Assembly (NCBI GenBank): GCA_021234155.1
Contig: JAJEKV010000062.1
Location: forward strand, 6,604,432-6,668,431
Direction: 5' to 3'
Source of the DNA: Isoetes taiwanensis
Lineage: Eukaryota > Streptophyta > Lycopodiopsida > Isoetales > Isoetaceae
DNA length: 64,000 nucleotides
Shown: positions 1-10,286 of the stretch, piece by piece
Position numbering within the stretch: position 1 is the stretch's first letter
Layout of the letters: the number at the start of each line of letters is the position of its first letter
Notes under the pieces: model-generated
What the model saw: the letters and a program-made list of their open reading frames with translations, nothing else
What the model was told of the DNA's origin: nothing
The model's database searches: none
Position numbers and translations under genes: made by a program

Positions 1-257
1 TGGCGTTACATGCTCGTATCTTCCCTCAAACTTCCTAGTGTTTGTTGATTGTTTGATCAATATACGTAAGGGAGGGTGCCTATGATGAAATTGAAAGGAA
101 ACAAACTTTATTACGATGGGTTTAACTTTTTTTTAACCTCCCCTTTTGACATTACCTTTGGGTCTTTCAGTTTATGATAAATTTGAACATTGCTACCAAG
201 GTTGTATGTTAAGAGGCTAATTTTAATCCAATAAGACAACTTGCATTCTTCAACGGA

Positions 258-460
258 CCATTAACTGCCCATCAAATGCCCACATGGACCTTTAATAGCC
301 TGCCTACTTTGGTGAGATGACAACATTTTAACAACAATTCAATATACCATTAAGTGCCCATCAAGTGCCCACATGGACCTTTAATGGCCTCCTTGCTTGG
401 TGAGGTGACAACAGTTTAACAACAATTGGATGAGGTAATAACAATTTAACAACAATTTTT
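258..460. repeat. 89-bp direct tandem repeat, two copies plus a partial third
   Basis: A unit starting with CCATTAACTGCCCATCAA at 258 recurs at 347 with only scattered substitutions. A partial third copy (GATGAGGTAATAACAATTTA and following) runs to about 460. The unit contains the words CCCACATGGACC and TTTAACAACAATT. No coding frame follows the period. The rest of 1-812 holds no gene that I can support. Confidence 0.8.
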
Positions 461-580
461 GTGTAGAAAAATCATCAACATGTGCATAACACAAAGAATT
501 TGAACCCTTGATAACATTTGCTATTGGTCCAATACGAATTTCGGAATCAACACAAATGTTGAAAATAAAATTTTTTATTT

Positions 581-700
581 GAATATGGCTCCACAGCATT
601 TGCACCTATTTGGACTCACTATGAGGAGATCGTCAGCCTTTGAATATGGCTCCACAGCATTTGCACCTATTTGGACTCACTATGAGGAGTTCGTCAGCCT
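581..700. repeat. 61-bp perfect-looking tandem duplication
   Basis: The segment starting GAATATGGCTCCACAGCATT at 581 is repeated immediately at 642. The copies differ by one visible substitution (gaggagA versus gaggagT). Near identity implies a recent tandem duplication. Confidence 0.9.
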
Positions 701-812
701 AATCAATCGCTGTATGTGATGATGAACATAACTGCAGTGGGAGTGCTAGTATCTTACATTCAAGAAATATTTAAGATGCAGGCTCAATTATGCCCATGAT
801 CATCACTTAGCA

Positions 813-1678
813 ATGTACAATATATATACAAGTTATTTAATACGTCTACGACACACATTTCAAAACATTCTATTTTGGATTTTTTGCAACACTTCTAAGA
901 AAAAAATTATTTTTAGAGTGAGGTCTCCTTTTCAATTGATTTTCCTTTTTTATAACAAGAAAAAAAAAAGACAAAACAAAGAGACTCAAAGTTCAGAAAA
1001 CAAGATCTTTACAGTAGAAGGAGGTACACTAAGGGAGATTGAAGATTCTGGTTCTCAGGAAGAGATGCTGACAATTGGGCCTTCTTTGTCATATATATTG
1101 CCTCAAGAACCTTCTATTGTTCTGAAAGAAAACCCATATGGTTCCCAGTTGCATAACTCCATTGATGAACTGTTTCCAAACCAAAGTACATTGAGAAGAT
1201 TCACGTGGAAGCAACGCTAAGTAATGAAGAATGATGATAAGCCACCAGTGCAGGTATTTATTGCAGCCCCCTCTCCACGCTTATGAGTTAGATGGCTGAA
1301 CTTGTGTCCAATTTTCTCAGGAAAAGGGAGGTCTTGCCAATTCAGCTTCTCGTAAAAGTCCAGATTTTAATAATTTGTGGAAAAACAACTTTTGGGTACC
1401 AATTGCGGGTGTGGTTGCTTTCCTAGGAGCACCGCTTTTCAGCTAATCTAAGGTAACTAAATGCGGTTATGAGACCTTGCCTGGTAGAACTAAAGTGACA
1501 CATGATTCAATGTATTTTCAGGGCACCATCATGTTATGAAGTTAGAGAAGGAGATATATTATCAGCATTTACTCGACGAACTGGGAAGAGCGGGTGGAAG
1601 GAATTAGCTCAACTCAATCCCCAGTTGAAGAATCCAGATCTTATATATCCAAGTGAGAGGCTGAAGCTATGTAATTAA
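813..1678 (+). pseudogene. remains of a multi-exon gene with a LysM-like last exon
   Basis: Three exon-like blocks lie in order. The first (813-1251) is open to a TAA at 1218-1220 and reads on in the same frame to a CAG|GTATTT donor. The second starts after TTTTCTCAG at about 1320, joins in frame, and encodes a short hydrophobic stretch (FWVPIAGVVAFLGAPLF) that could be a membrane segment before a stop. The third (1522-1678) follows a TATTTTCAG acceptor and encodes a LysM-like motif (YEVREGDILSAFTRRTG, ELAQLNPQLKNPDLIYP), then TAA. LysM modules bind N-acetylglucosamine polymers, and plants have small LysM proteins of this kind. The reading phase between blocks two and three does not match, and one stop interrupts block one, so I call it broken. 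It could be a real gene with an unrecognised exon. The LysM call is moderate; the gene structure is weak. Confidence 0.45.
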
Positions 1679-1839
1679 CATATCTTGAGCTGCATCAAAA
1701 TGATTCTATGGAAAAGCTCAACATGTGTTTTCAGTAACACATGCTTGCAAGAATATAGTAGTATATATGTTTACATAATGAAGTAATCCAGTCATGCCAA
1801 AATATGACTTTGAACTATGATTTAAGCCACTTCACCCTC

Positions 1840-1888
1840 TGGCCATGGAGGGCAACCCTCCGTGCGCAGCACCTTGTTTTTTTTGGGT
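1840..1888 (+). repeat. dispersed short repeat, copy 1 (GGCCATGGAGGGCAACCC family)
   Basis: This about 45-bp stretch reads GGCCATGGAGGGCAACCC, then GTGCGCAGCACCTTG and a T run. It recurs inverted at 3399-3446, and more diverged near 31857-31895 (inverted) and 34279-34312 (direct). A T-rich 3' end and dispersal fit a SINE tail or a small mobile element. I cannot see its full limits. Confidence 0.55.
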
Positions 1889-2001
1889 TGCACATAGGGC
1901 AAATATCTGGGAGGAGGGATGATGGAATATCCTTTTGATGCCCATAAATGTACCAAATTGAGGGACGAAGTTAAAAACGTCAGTACGTTGGACGATTAAG
2001 A

Positions 2002-2517
2002 TTGAAACTCTTGCTACGTTCATGTGAGTTAGGTAGAGGCTGCTTTGCCGGCGATTGTCATGAGAGTGTATTAGGGGGCAATCCGATGGACCAATGTGCT
2101 TGTGATGCTTCGGTGGAATGGTGGGGGTTAAAAACCCTGTACCTCTTCGTCCCGGCCGGATTTGGCATGGCCAAAATAGCCGGATTTGACTTGGCTTTGA
2201 GCGGCTTCTGCATTCCTGTGTTTGTCCGGAAGGAATTAGTTTGTTACATGCATAATACCATTTCCAAATGGAAGCTCATATCTCGTTTCACAGGTGAGCT
2301 ATTCTTATTAGCAGAAAGGATGTGTATGCAGCTGGATTTGGCATGGCTAAAAGTGCCGAATGCACTTGAAGCATATCCCAAAATTATATTTGCTAGCTCT
2401 GAAGTATCATTGGGTTTCTTTAGTTATGGATATGGAAAGCAAAGGAGCATCATTCTTCATATATTTCTAGCAGAACTAGAAAAAGAAAATAAGAGACCAT
2501 TATGCATTTATACATGA
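2002..2517 (+). CDS. unrecognised open reading frame of 171 codons
   Basis: This frame is open for 171 codons and encodes a cysteine-rich N-terminal third followed by leucine- and phenylalanine-rich segments. I recognise no domain. The frame contains the phrase FGMAKIAGFDLALSGF and a later partial echo (LDLAWLKVPNAL). The DNA under these two parts shares TTTGGCATGGC followed by similar bases, so an internal duplication may contribute to the length. There is no neighbouring partner. It may be a transposon fragment or chance. Confidence 0.2.
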   Translation: MKLLLRSCELGRGCFAGDCHESVLGGNPMDQCACDASVEWWGLKTLYLFVPAGFGMAKIAGFDLALSGFCIPVFVRKELVCYMHNTISKWKLISRFTGELFLLAERMCMQLDLAWLKVPNALEAYPKIIFASSEVSLGFFSYGYGKQRSIILHIFLAELEKENKRPLCIYT

Positions 2518-2593
2518 AGTGGTTGCTGATAGCAGAACTGCTCGACTTGCTGGCTGTTGCTCTAATACTTCATGCCATTTCAGAGCTTTTTTT

Positions 2594-2656
2594 ATGTGAT
2601 ACAAAATCTATGGATAGATTTTTTTTCATGTGATACAAAATCTATAGATAGATTTT
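2594..2656. repeat. tandem duplication with short inverted repeat
   Basis: ATGTGATACAAAATCTATGG at 2594 is repeated about 34 bp later. Each copy ends in AAAATCTAT-N-GATAGATTTT, which can form a short hairpin. The surrounding stretch 2657-3138 contains no supported gene. Confidence 0.7.
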
Positions 2657-3144
2657 GGAAAAGATCAGGATGCATACTAGGATATTTTACCTTGTTGGCG
2701 CATTGTGTACATCCATGTGCTTCTGTGTTCCAACTGACTGTCTAGTACGGATACAAACGAGTAATAGCTGTTCACGAGTAGTAGGAGCCGAAAATACTTA
2801 GATTCTAGAAATTTTGTTGCTATTTCAAACAAGAATGATGTTTTAAAATTATCAGATTATTTGTTTAATTATGTCGTGCTTATGCCACATTTGGCTGGGC
2901 ATTGGAATAGAGTTGTTTGATATTATCCTGTAATGACAATACAAGCTATGAACTTGCTTTTTGCTTATAACCAAGTATAATGGGATGTTCATAATTATAT
3001 GATCTTGGTATAGGCTAGATGCTCGTTATGATGGGCATGTTTGTTGGATAGATGTTTCATTATCTTGTTGTTGCCTTTTGCTTAGAGTTTTGTATAGAGT
3101 ATGTACTGCTCTACGGTTAGGTCTAAAGAACATCTCTGTTTCAG

Positions 3145-3208
3145 ATTGTGGCCGTATGGAGCGGATTTGAAGCAGGTTTATCTTAAAGATTTGACGGGGG
3201 AGGAGGGG
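3145..3208 (+). repeat. exon-like duplicated block, copy 1
   Basis: A 64-bp block starts directly after a TTTCAG acceptor-like motif and reads ATTGTGGCCG, then GCGGATTTGAAGCAGG and TTTGACGGGGGAGGAGGGG. It is almost identical to 4153-4211. One frame encodes ADLKQVYLKDLTGEEG in both copies. I do not recognise the peptide. Conservation that begins exactly at the AG suggests an exon duplicated about 1 kb apart. A short mobile repeat ending by chance at AG is the alternative. Confidence 0.5.
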
Positions 3209-3398
3209 GGATTTCCTACGGAGTGTACGGCCGGGCACCATATATTTTGTAGGGAACGTCACAACTTAGTACTTCGTTACTACCCCGTAAAAGCTTACCA
3301 TATTTTGCAATTCCTGGTGGTAGCAATTGTTTTCTTGGCTATGTCATTCTGCATGCTTTCACACTTTGAAAGAATTCTTTCTGAATCTTCAGTTTTAA

Positions 3399-3446
3399 AC
3401 AAGATGCTGCGCACAAAGGGTTGCCCTCCATGGCCGGAGGGTTTTG
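3399..3446 (-). repeat. dispersed short repeat, copy 2 (inverted)
   Basis: The reverse complement reads CCTCCGGCCATGGAGGGC, then AACCCTTTGTGCGCAGCATC, which matches 1840-1888 base for base over most of its length. It lies about 200 bp downstream of the exon-like block at 3145. No gene is supported in 3209-4152 apart from this repeat. Confidence 0.55.
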
Positions 3447-4152
3447 GGCATGACCTGTGCCCTCTACCTTGCATATGCCAGAATGCCAGAGCGATAAGAA
3501 AAGGCTACGATGCAACTTGGTGCCGAATCTACACCTGTGCACTGGGAAAAACAGAGGCAGGCTGATCACCATGCTCTGGAGTCATCGCCATCACATAAGG
3601 AACACAAAAAGTGATTGTGCTATGTTTGCCACGTGTTCTCGAACCCAAACACCCCAACACGAAAACCACAGATGAAAATAACCAAAACCAAGAAACTTAA
3701 TTTTCACCATCATCAAAATACATTTTTTGTATACGAATACAAAGACCATATGTGACGTTTCATGTAAGTATACGGTGTACGTATACCTAACCTGACACGT
3801 CACCAAGGTATTGGGACCATTGGGGGTTAACCTAAAAAGGATTATTGCCATTAAACTAACCTAGATAGACCAACTAATAGTATTAATTAGTCAAGTAGGC
3901 TAATTAGAGTGTGCCACTTGGCCTGACTCGATTGGCCAAGGGCAGGTTGCCAATTTTGGGTGACAAGTTGAGCTTCCAGCCCAACTCTTACAGATGAAAG
4001 TGCCATTGCTGTGTTGGAAAAATGAAAGTGTTGGGAATTGCTTTTTAGAGATAAAATAAATGCCATTGCTGTAAAGTTTTCTATAATGCATCTTAAAGCG
4101 GGCTTGGGATGTTTTATATGCTGGAATGTTGATGATATTGATGATGTTTCAG

Positions 4153-4211
4153 ATTGTGGCCGAGCGGATTTGAAGCAGGTTTATCTTAAGGATTTGACGG
4201 GGGAGGAGGGG
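4153..4211 (+). repeat. exon-like duplicated block, copy 2
   Basis: This is the second copy of the 3145-3208 block, again preceded by GTTTCAG. It lacks five bases near its start (GGCCGAGCGG versus GGCCGTATGGAGCGG). After the shared GGAGGAGGGG the two copies diverge completely. The stretch from 4212 to 4957 holds a plant-like leader word (ATTAGGGTTCCTCGAATCC at about 4802) but no coding frame I can support. Confidence 0.5.
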
Positions 4212-4957
4212 AAAGAGGCAAGTTATTTATACAACTTATCCATCTTAGGCAAGATAATCCCACATTGCTACATAGACATGCCTCATTGGCGACCTGCCAT
4301 GCGAGCCATTCCATTGGTGCCATGTGGAATTACCAAAAGTAAACCCTAACCTATAATTAGATTTAAACCCTAACCAAGATTCATTTTTATACCCGACCTG
4401 GCAACCGACACCACTTGCACCTCAAAGCCCGGATCAGGGAGTCGTTGCACCAACGAAGTTCGGAATTGCTAAGAATCGTTGAGTAATAAATAATTAGCAA
4501 TTGAAACCAATAGTTGGTAAGAGTGCGTGCAAGCTTGCCAGCTTGCATACAATGGAGTGGAGCTCATCACCAAACACCTAGCTAGCTAGGAGAGGCAGTG
4601 GCCAAGGAATAGGCGCATTAGAGAAAATATGGGGTCTCTTGGTGTCCCCCTAAGAAATATTATAAGTTATTTTTTCTATTTTCCTAATTATATTGGAGAG
4701 CATTTATCCTTCATAAATATAGAATCCAAGTGTATCTTAGAGCCCACGTTGACCTATCCCATTATGCCACGTCATTTGGAGAGAGAGAGGAGGAAATCTC
4801 GATTAGGGTTCCTCGAATCCGTTCGTGAGATCTCGGGCGTGTCTCCGAGATCGCCCTGAGATCTCCCTATTCAAGCGAGGTGTCTGGTGGTTTTCCAAGA
4901 CAGCAGATGCACGATTTGAGCTCGAGATCCAAGGTTTAGGGTTCATGTGGGCGTGTG

Positions 4958-5140
4958 AGTTCAAATTTGAATTTCCCTCATTGCATTTGCTCTGAAATTT
5001 TTAAATCATAGTTCAAATTTGAAATTCCCTCATTGCATTTGCGGAAAAAATTTGAATTGTAGTTCAATATTGATTTTCCCTTACTCTAAAGTGCTCGGAA
5101 ATTTTGAATTGTAGTTCAAATTTGAATTTCCACTTTGAAA
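4958..5140. repeat. 52-bp tandem repeat with TTCAAATTTGAA palindromes, four copies
   Basis: The word AGTTCAAATTTGAA, or a variant of it, starts at 4958, 5010, 5061 and 5113, giving spacings of 52, 51 and 52 bp. Each is followed by ATTCCCTCATTGCATTTGC or a decayed form. The 12-bp core TTCAAATTTGAA is a perfect palindrome. The array ends about 500 bp before the transposase-like pseudogene, which would suit subterminal repeats of a DNA transposon. That link is inference. Confidence 0.7.
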
Positions 5141-5640
5141 CATTTGAATTAGGTATAAAATCAACAATGGAGTTTAAGGATGGTTTACGCTCAAATTTGC
5201 TAGTCATTGCCATGGTTCAAATGAGAATTACCTTGCCTTCATCGAATTTGCAAAATCTATCGGCCAAGAAAGAAGAACATAATGCTTTGAGATTGAGTGG
5301 AGCCAAGCATCGATATCCGGGCAAGAGGGGGAAATTTACCCACGAAATCCATTCATGTGTAAATGTCCAAATTTCAATTGTGTGTCAAGCCTTGTGAGGT
5401 TTGTTTGTGAGGGAAAGTCGGGGCTGCTAGGCTATTGTGAGAGCACGGCACAATCTGATTTGCAATTAATTTATCAAAATAACAATTTGTCACATTGCTT
5501 GCATTTGAGAGATAACGGAGTTGTCTAAATTGAGAGATCGATTAGAGCAAACAAAGAAAGGAAAAGGATAAGCGTGTCAGCCAGCCTAACAAAAAAAGGA
5601 ATTCTCAATTGGAGGAAGATATTGTGATGTTTCAAGCAAT

Positions 5641-7582
5641 GTGTCAAGCAATTCTGATTTGCAAGACTTTAAAGCAATGGCAGATGCTAGAAAGAATATG
5701 AAACAAAGGTCGTGTCTTGCAGAAGAGATTGGAGAGATCAAAGAGGACTTGTTCTTGGTGCTTTCGAGAGAGAAAAAAGAATTCAAGCCAATTGAAACAC
5801 TTAATATTAAATGTGGGGCTGCTTTCGAAGGAGAATTTATGCTATGAAGCAAGTGCTACAGTCAAGTAAGGGAAAGAAGGGTGTGAGGAAGAATGTTGGC
5901 AGCATTGTAAGAAGTATTGCCACAAAAGAAGAAATACTTTCAATGTTAAATTCACCCGAGAATTCTGATTTGAAGAAATGTTATGGACACCTTCTTCATG
6001 AGGTGAGTTCTAAAATGGATGCAAATAAAATTCAAAATGTATGTGATTCCTTTGGAATTAGTACAAAGTCTGGCTTATAGATTGCTCTTCAAGCAATTCT
6101 CGGATGCATTGAACATGGTTGGGACAAATAAAGTTATGGTTCCAAGGCCACACCATCTGAATCTTGTCAGGGCAAGGAGAAACACTATGGTTGAAGAGAT
6201 CCTTGGAGGAATGCACTCGATCAAGTGTGAAGCACCATTCACTATTTCAGGGCCAAGATCTAAGAAAGGTATCCCCAATGACAACAAAATTATAAGTCTC
6301 CATGAGAGAAACAATTTGTGGTTTGACTTGGAGAGCATTCTGAAATTTATGGTAGTTTTCTATAATATACATGAAGATAGCATTCAAAACAGAAAATTTG
6401 GAGGTTTGTTTGAAGCTTGATGAAATGGAACTTCGACCACAAAGTCAAGTATGAAAACGTGTCTTTGGCAGTCATGAATCGGGCATTTCTTTGCAGATTA
6501 TGAACAGCAAAAAATGTTAAAGAGGAAGGATAGAGACTCCGAGTGGTTTTCAATCCAATCCGAGGAGCATACGTGGTGGTTGGGCCTTTTCCAAGTTCAT
6601 AAGGAGAATAATGAAGTGCTGAAATGGGTCTTTGAGCAGACAGGTATACCTATGCTTGTGGACAGCTATAATAAAGGTAAGAAGGTTTGTGTTGAAGGTT
6701 TTGGTTCTTTTTTGATTAATTTCCACCTGGCATCAGATTTGAAAACTGAGAAAGCCATGTATAATATTAGGTCTTCGGTGCAAAGACTTCGAATGTGCTT
6801 GTATTGTTGTGAGACTTTGAAAGAAAAACAAAAATGGCCCCTCAAAGAGTACTCTCAAATGTAATCGAGTTCAGCTCACGATAGACACCTAAAGGATAAA
6901 GATCTGATCCCAATTTTGCCTATTCCCTTGGATAGAGTTCACATTTGTACACTGCATGCTCTTGTTAGGATAGTAGAAAAGATGATTTGGCTTTCAGAGT
7001 TGTTTGTCTGGAACATTAAGGATGAGAAGCAACGGAAAGAAGCTATTGAACGAGTGGAGACAGTATTATCAAATGCAGGATTGCATGGTGGATGTGTGAA
7101 GCTGGAAATGGATACTAAACAGTCCTCCAATGGAAGAAGCTCGGTTCCAGCCAAGGTGTCTATTGGAGGTGAGAGGCAAAAGCACTTTCTATGCAAATGA
7201 AAGTGCCAAGGTAGGTGTATGGGACTTGGGGAAAAAACTTGTAGATGCACGAGAGATGGACAGAACCACTAATGGAAGAACTTGAGAAAAAGGCATGCAT
7301 GGAATGCCTTATCCAACTTAAATCTGTTGTTGTAGTAAACATGATTTTATCACCGAATAAATTCGGAATTTCGAGCTCTTTGTTAATGCATTTACAAAGG
7401 CATACATAGATGCATGGGGGGAGAGCGAGGTTACACATTATGTGCATATAATTTTTGCACATGGGCCTTGGTTTGCTGATAGGTATGGCAGCTTGGCCAT
7501 ATGGAACACACAAGGCATGGAAAAATCACATAAGCAAGCCAAGATGGTTTTTAATAGGAAGACTCAACGAGGCGGCAAGTAA
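5641..7582 (+). pseudogene. broken transposase-like gene of an unassigned DNA-transposon family
   Basis: Collinear coding blocks in shifting frames run from 5641 to 7582. In order they are: a lysine-rich N-terminus; a helical segment (EEILSMLNSPENSDLKKCYG, then VCDSFGISTKSGL); PRPHHLNLVRARRNTMVEEI; a segment resembling the LKLDE strand of an RNase H fold; ASDLKTEKAMYNI followed by CLYC; PIPLDRVHICTLHALVRIVE; and a C-terminal block (LAIWNTQGMEKSHKQAK, then RKTQRGGK) ending in TAA. The order SDLK...CxxC, LD.....LHxLxRI and QGxEKSH is what I remember from large transposase-like proteins of dispersed eukaryotic elements, but I cannot name the superfamily. At least four frameshifts or stops break it. 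Flanking terminal repeats are not resolved. A decayed host gene is the alternative. Confidence 0.5.
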
Positions 7583-8680
7583 TCTAACTTCGTCAATCCA
7601 ATCCATTGGTCCAAATGGGACAATGGTTCTATAGAGGAGTGCTAGCAAGACATGAAGAGAATGTGGCAAGGCGTGCCTCGCCAATTTTGCATGATGCAAT
7701 GGCAGTTGCTATGAAGAGGCGTCGACAACAGTGCTTTGGTCGAGAATCGAATGGCAGAACAAACTAAATGAGTGGAGAAGCAAGAGACAAAGAATTGGAA
7801 AAAGGTATATTGTTATCTGATTTCTTATGAATCTCAAACTTTATAGCAACTGCATTTTGTATCGATTTATGGCATATCTTAATTTGTGCATATCGTAAAA
7901 CCCGTTGTATAGTTGTATTGTTGTATCAGATTTTGTGCATATTCTTGTTTCAAATTGTGCAGATTTTTGTATCAACCATCTATCCCAAGAATTTTGTATC
8001 AAATTCTTGGGATCGAAGCTCTGAAACTTAACAATTAATATCGGTTCTTAATATCAACAATCAATAGCGTAACTTAACAATCAATATCAAGTTCAAACCC
8101 ATCCCAAGATCCAGTTCTGAAACCCTAAATAGTCAGTAGTGGTTGAATTATCCCACATGCTTAGGTGTTAAATAAACTTAGTCATATATAAGGTTGTTTG
8201 TTTTCAATTTTGTATTTTCAATTGCAATACTTGTACCGAACATCAAACTCCCTTTTGTATTTTCAATTGCAATACTTGTATGAACATCAAACTCCAAAAC
8301 AATTCTAAGTTTCCATAATACTTGTTACCATATTTAAACATAATTGTGACCATTGCTTTGCATAATGAACATGCTAGTTATGCTTTGCAAAATTGTGACC
8401 ATAAAATGCTAGTTCAAGATTCACCATAAACTTCATAAAGTTCACTTATAAAGTGTATGGTTCAATTTTGATAAAGTTCATGGTTCATAAAGTTTATGGT
8501 TCAATTTTGAACCATGAACTTCATACATATTTCCAAATGTGACCATTGACAAATAACAAATGTGACCAATAGTACACCAAACTTGCACAACCCTAAACCA
8601 ACAATAAAAAAAAAAAATATATCGGTTGGATCGAAGCCATTGATTGCATGGCACGCCTTTTTAGACAAGACGATTGCATT
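7583..8680. other. AT-rich stretch without a gene
   Basis: Stop codons are frequent in all frames. Several short self-similar words are present, such as TTTGTGCATAT and TAAAGTTCATGGTTCA. The one clear structure, a 45-bp duplication, is listed separately. Confidence 0.6.
8211..8295. repeat. 45-bp tandem duplication
   Basis: TGTATTTTCAATTGCAATAC at 8211 recurs at 8256, each followed by TTGTA and CATCAAACTCC. The copies differ by a small indel and are otherwise identical. Confidence 0.85.
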
Positions 8681-8812
8681 TCAGATGCATGAGATCATTG
8701 CACTTTCGATTGGCCGGGTGCTCTTCATCTTCCTCCCAATTCCTGTGAAACCATACCCGGCCAGAATCAGAACGAGCATGGCCGTAATCAAGATCACCGC
8801 CAGAGTTCCCAT
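8681..8812 (-). CDS. possible 43-residue single-span membrane peptide
   Basis: On the minus strand an ATG at 8812 opens a 43-codon frame with a clear hydrophobic stretch near residues 4-21 (LAVILITAMLVLILAGYGF), followed by a basic segment (GRKMKS). The region 8640-9036 is less AT-rich than its surroundings and open in several frames on both strands, so it may be an exon of something larger. There is no family match and no visible partner. I give it little weight. Confidence 0.2.
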   Translation of the reverse strand: MGTLAVILITAMLVLILAGYGFTGIGRKMKSTRPIESAMISCI

Positions 8813-9425
8813 GGGCCGAATGGTGAATTCTAGCCAGGGCAAGAGGATCAAGTATGTCGCCGATTTTCGTGTGTGGAGGTGGGAGCCCTAGTTCGAAAGG
8901 GAGCTGTAGTTTCGATAAGGTTCAAGATTGGCTAGACCGCCCTCATTCGGACCATGAGCCTTACTCGAGATGGTTATTCAAGCTGGTGGCAATGACCGCG
9001 TATGGAGCTTCGGATGCCGCCTCTGGGCGTGCCTAGGATACCCCCAGTTTTTTTTTTTTTTCGATGTTGTGCTTTTTTTTTTCGACCATGTATATGAATC
9101 TCCATAACTCATCTCCATAACTTATGATGCTACCTCTTTTTGTGATGGAACATGCCCCGCTATGTAGTGCCTTTTGTAAATTCGTCCATGAGACGGTTGT
9201 TTTTTGGGAGTATATAATATAAAATCAGTCATGTATTTCTTGTGTATTTCCTTCTGATTTATGAGTTTATTCTTCAATGTCTTAAATATATTCACCATTG
9301 TGTGCTTATGTTCAAGTATTCTTTTTTTTTTCGAAACTCTCAAAGTTTTTGGGAACATGTAATCTAATGTCTATTTGCATGCATCTTTGTGTGTACATTC
9401 TTCTTATCCGCTTTTCAATATATCC
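8813..9425. other. no supported gene
   Basis: The part to 9036 is a GC-richer island open in more than one frame. The rest is AT-rich with T runs (9052-9062, 9074-9083, 9321-9331). Nothing else is recognisable. Confidence 0.5.
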
Positions 9426-9655
9426 TTCAATGCATTTTAAAAGCGTGATGTGAATACTATTGTCTTAAGTTTGTCAATGTTCATTGTCAATTAAATGTTT
9501 AAGTGTAAGCTGGATACCATTGTCTCTTGAACTTCTAACTGTCATTGAACTTCAATGCATTTTAAGTGTGATGTGAATACTATTGTCTCTTGAACTTTAG
9601 TGTAAACTGAATACCATTGTCTATTGAACTTCTAACTGTCATTGAACTTCTAAAG
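9426..9655. repeat. 125-bp tandem duplication
   Basis: TTCAATGCATTTTA followed by GTGATGTGAATACTATTGTC at 9426 recurs at 9551. Both copies continue with GTGTAA-CTG-ATACCATTGTC and GAACTTCTAACTGTCATTGA. The first copy carries an extra internal segment. Confidence 0.8.
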
Positions 9656-9954
9656 TTCCAGCTTGTTCAGCTAAATAACCATCTGTTTAAGATTAAAGTC
9701 GAGCAAACATGGTTATTGAGCAAGCACCTAATATGAAAGCCCTTCCAAACCCAAGTTACATATAAGACAGTAATATATCTAGCAGTAATCAATCTTCTAA
9801 GACATGTCTATGATTTCATCGTGTTGTGGACAAAGAATAACAAGCACTTGAGATTGCAGCAGTTCACATTAACCAAAACACTGCCAATTCAGTGTCATAT
9901 CAAATCAGAGTCTTGCAAAACAGCAAAGTCTTTCATGAACTATTAGTCTTACAT

Positions 9955-10256
9955 GGATTCAACAAGTATTAGTTCACGAGGGAATGGTAGTGTCCAGCTA
10001 AGTAGATATTGTTAAGTAGCAACAAAATTTAGATAAAGTCTGCAGAATTGAACCCGCAAAACCATTAACCACTTGAGTTTGCAAAGAGTTCACATAAAAA
10101 TGAAAAGGCTTACATTAACTAATCAGCAAATGTTATATCATATGTATTTTTGGATTCAACAAGTATTAGTTCACAGGAATGGTAAAGTCCAGCAAGAAAC
10201 ATATTCTTAAATAGCAACCAAATTTAGACATAGCTGCAGGAATTGAACCTGCAAAA
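9955..10256. repeat. about 197-bp direct repeat, each copy with a tRNA T-arm-like motif
   Basis: GGATTCAACAAGTATTAGTT begins copies at 9955 and 10152. Both continue with GGAATGGTA, GTCCAGC, TAGCAAC, AATTTAGA and a motif that on the minus strand reads GCAGGTTCAATTCCTGC (10252-10236). That motif is a perfect 5-bp stem with a 7-base TTCAATT loop and matches a Pol III B box. The first copy is degraded (GCGGGTTCAATTCTGC). No convincing A box was found at the right distance, so this may be a tRNA-derived remnant rather than a SINE. Confidence 0.55.
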
Positions 10257-10286
10257 CCAACTGCCTTTCTTATGTTTTTCTATCCA

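Noticed and set aside
3457-4091. Short overlapping frames around 3.4-4.1 kb
   Set aside because: Opposite-strand shadows over a repeat; no motif.
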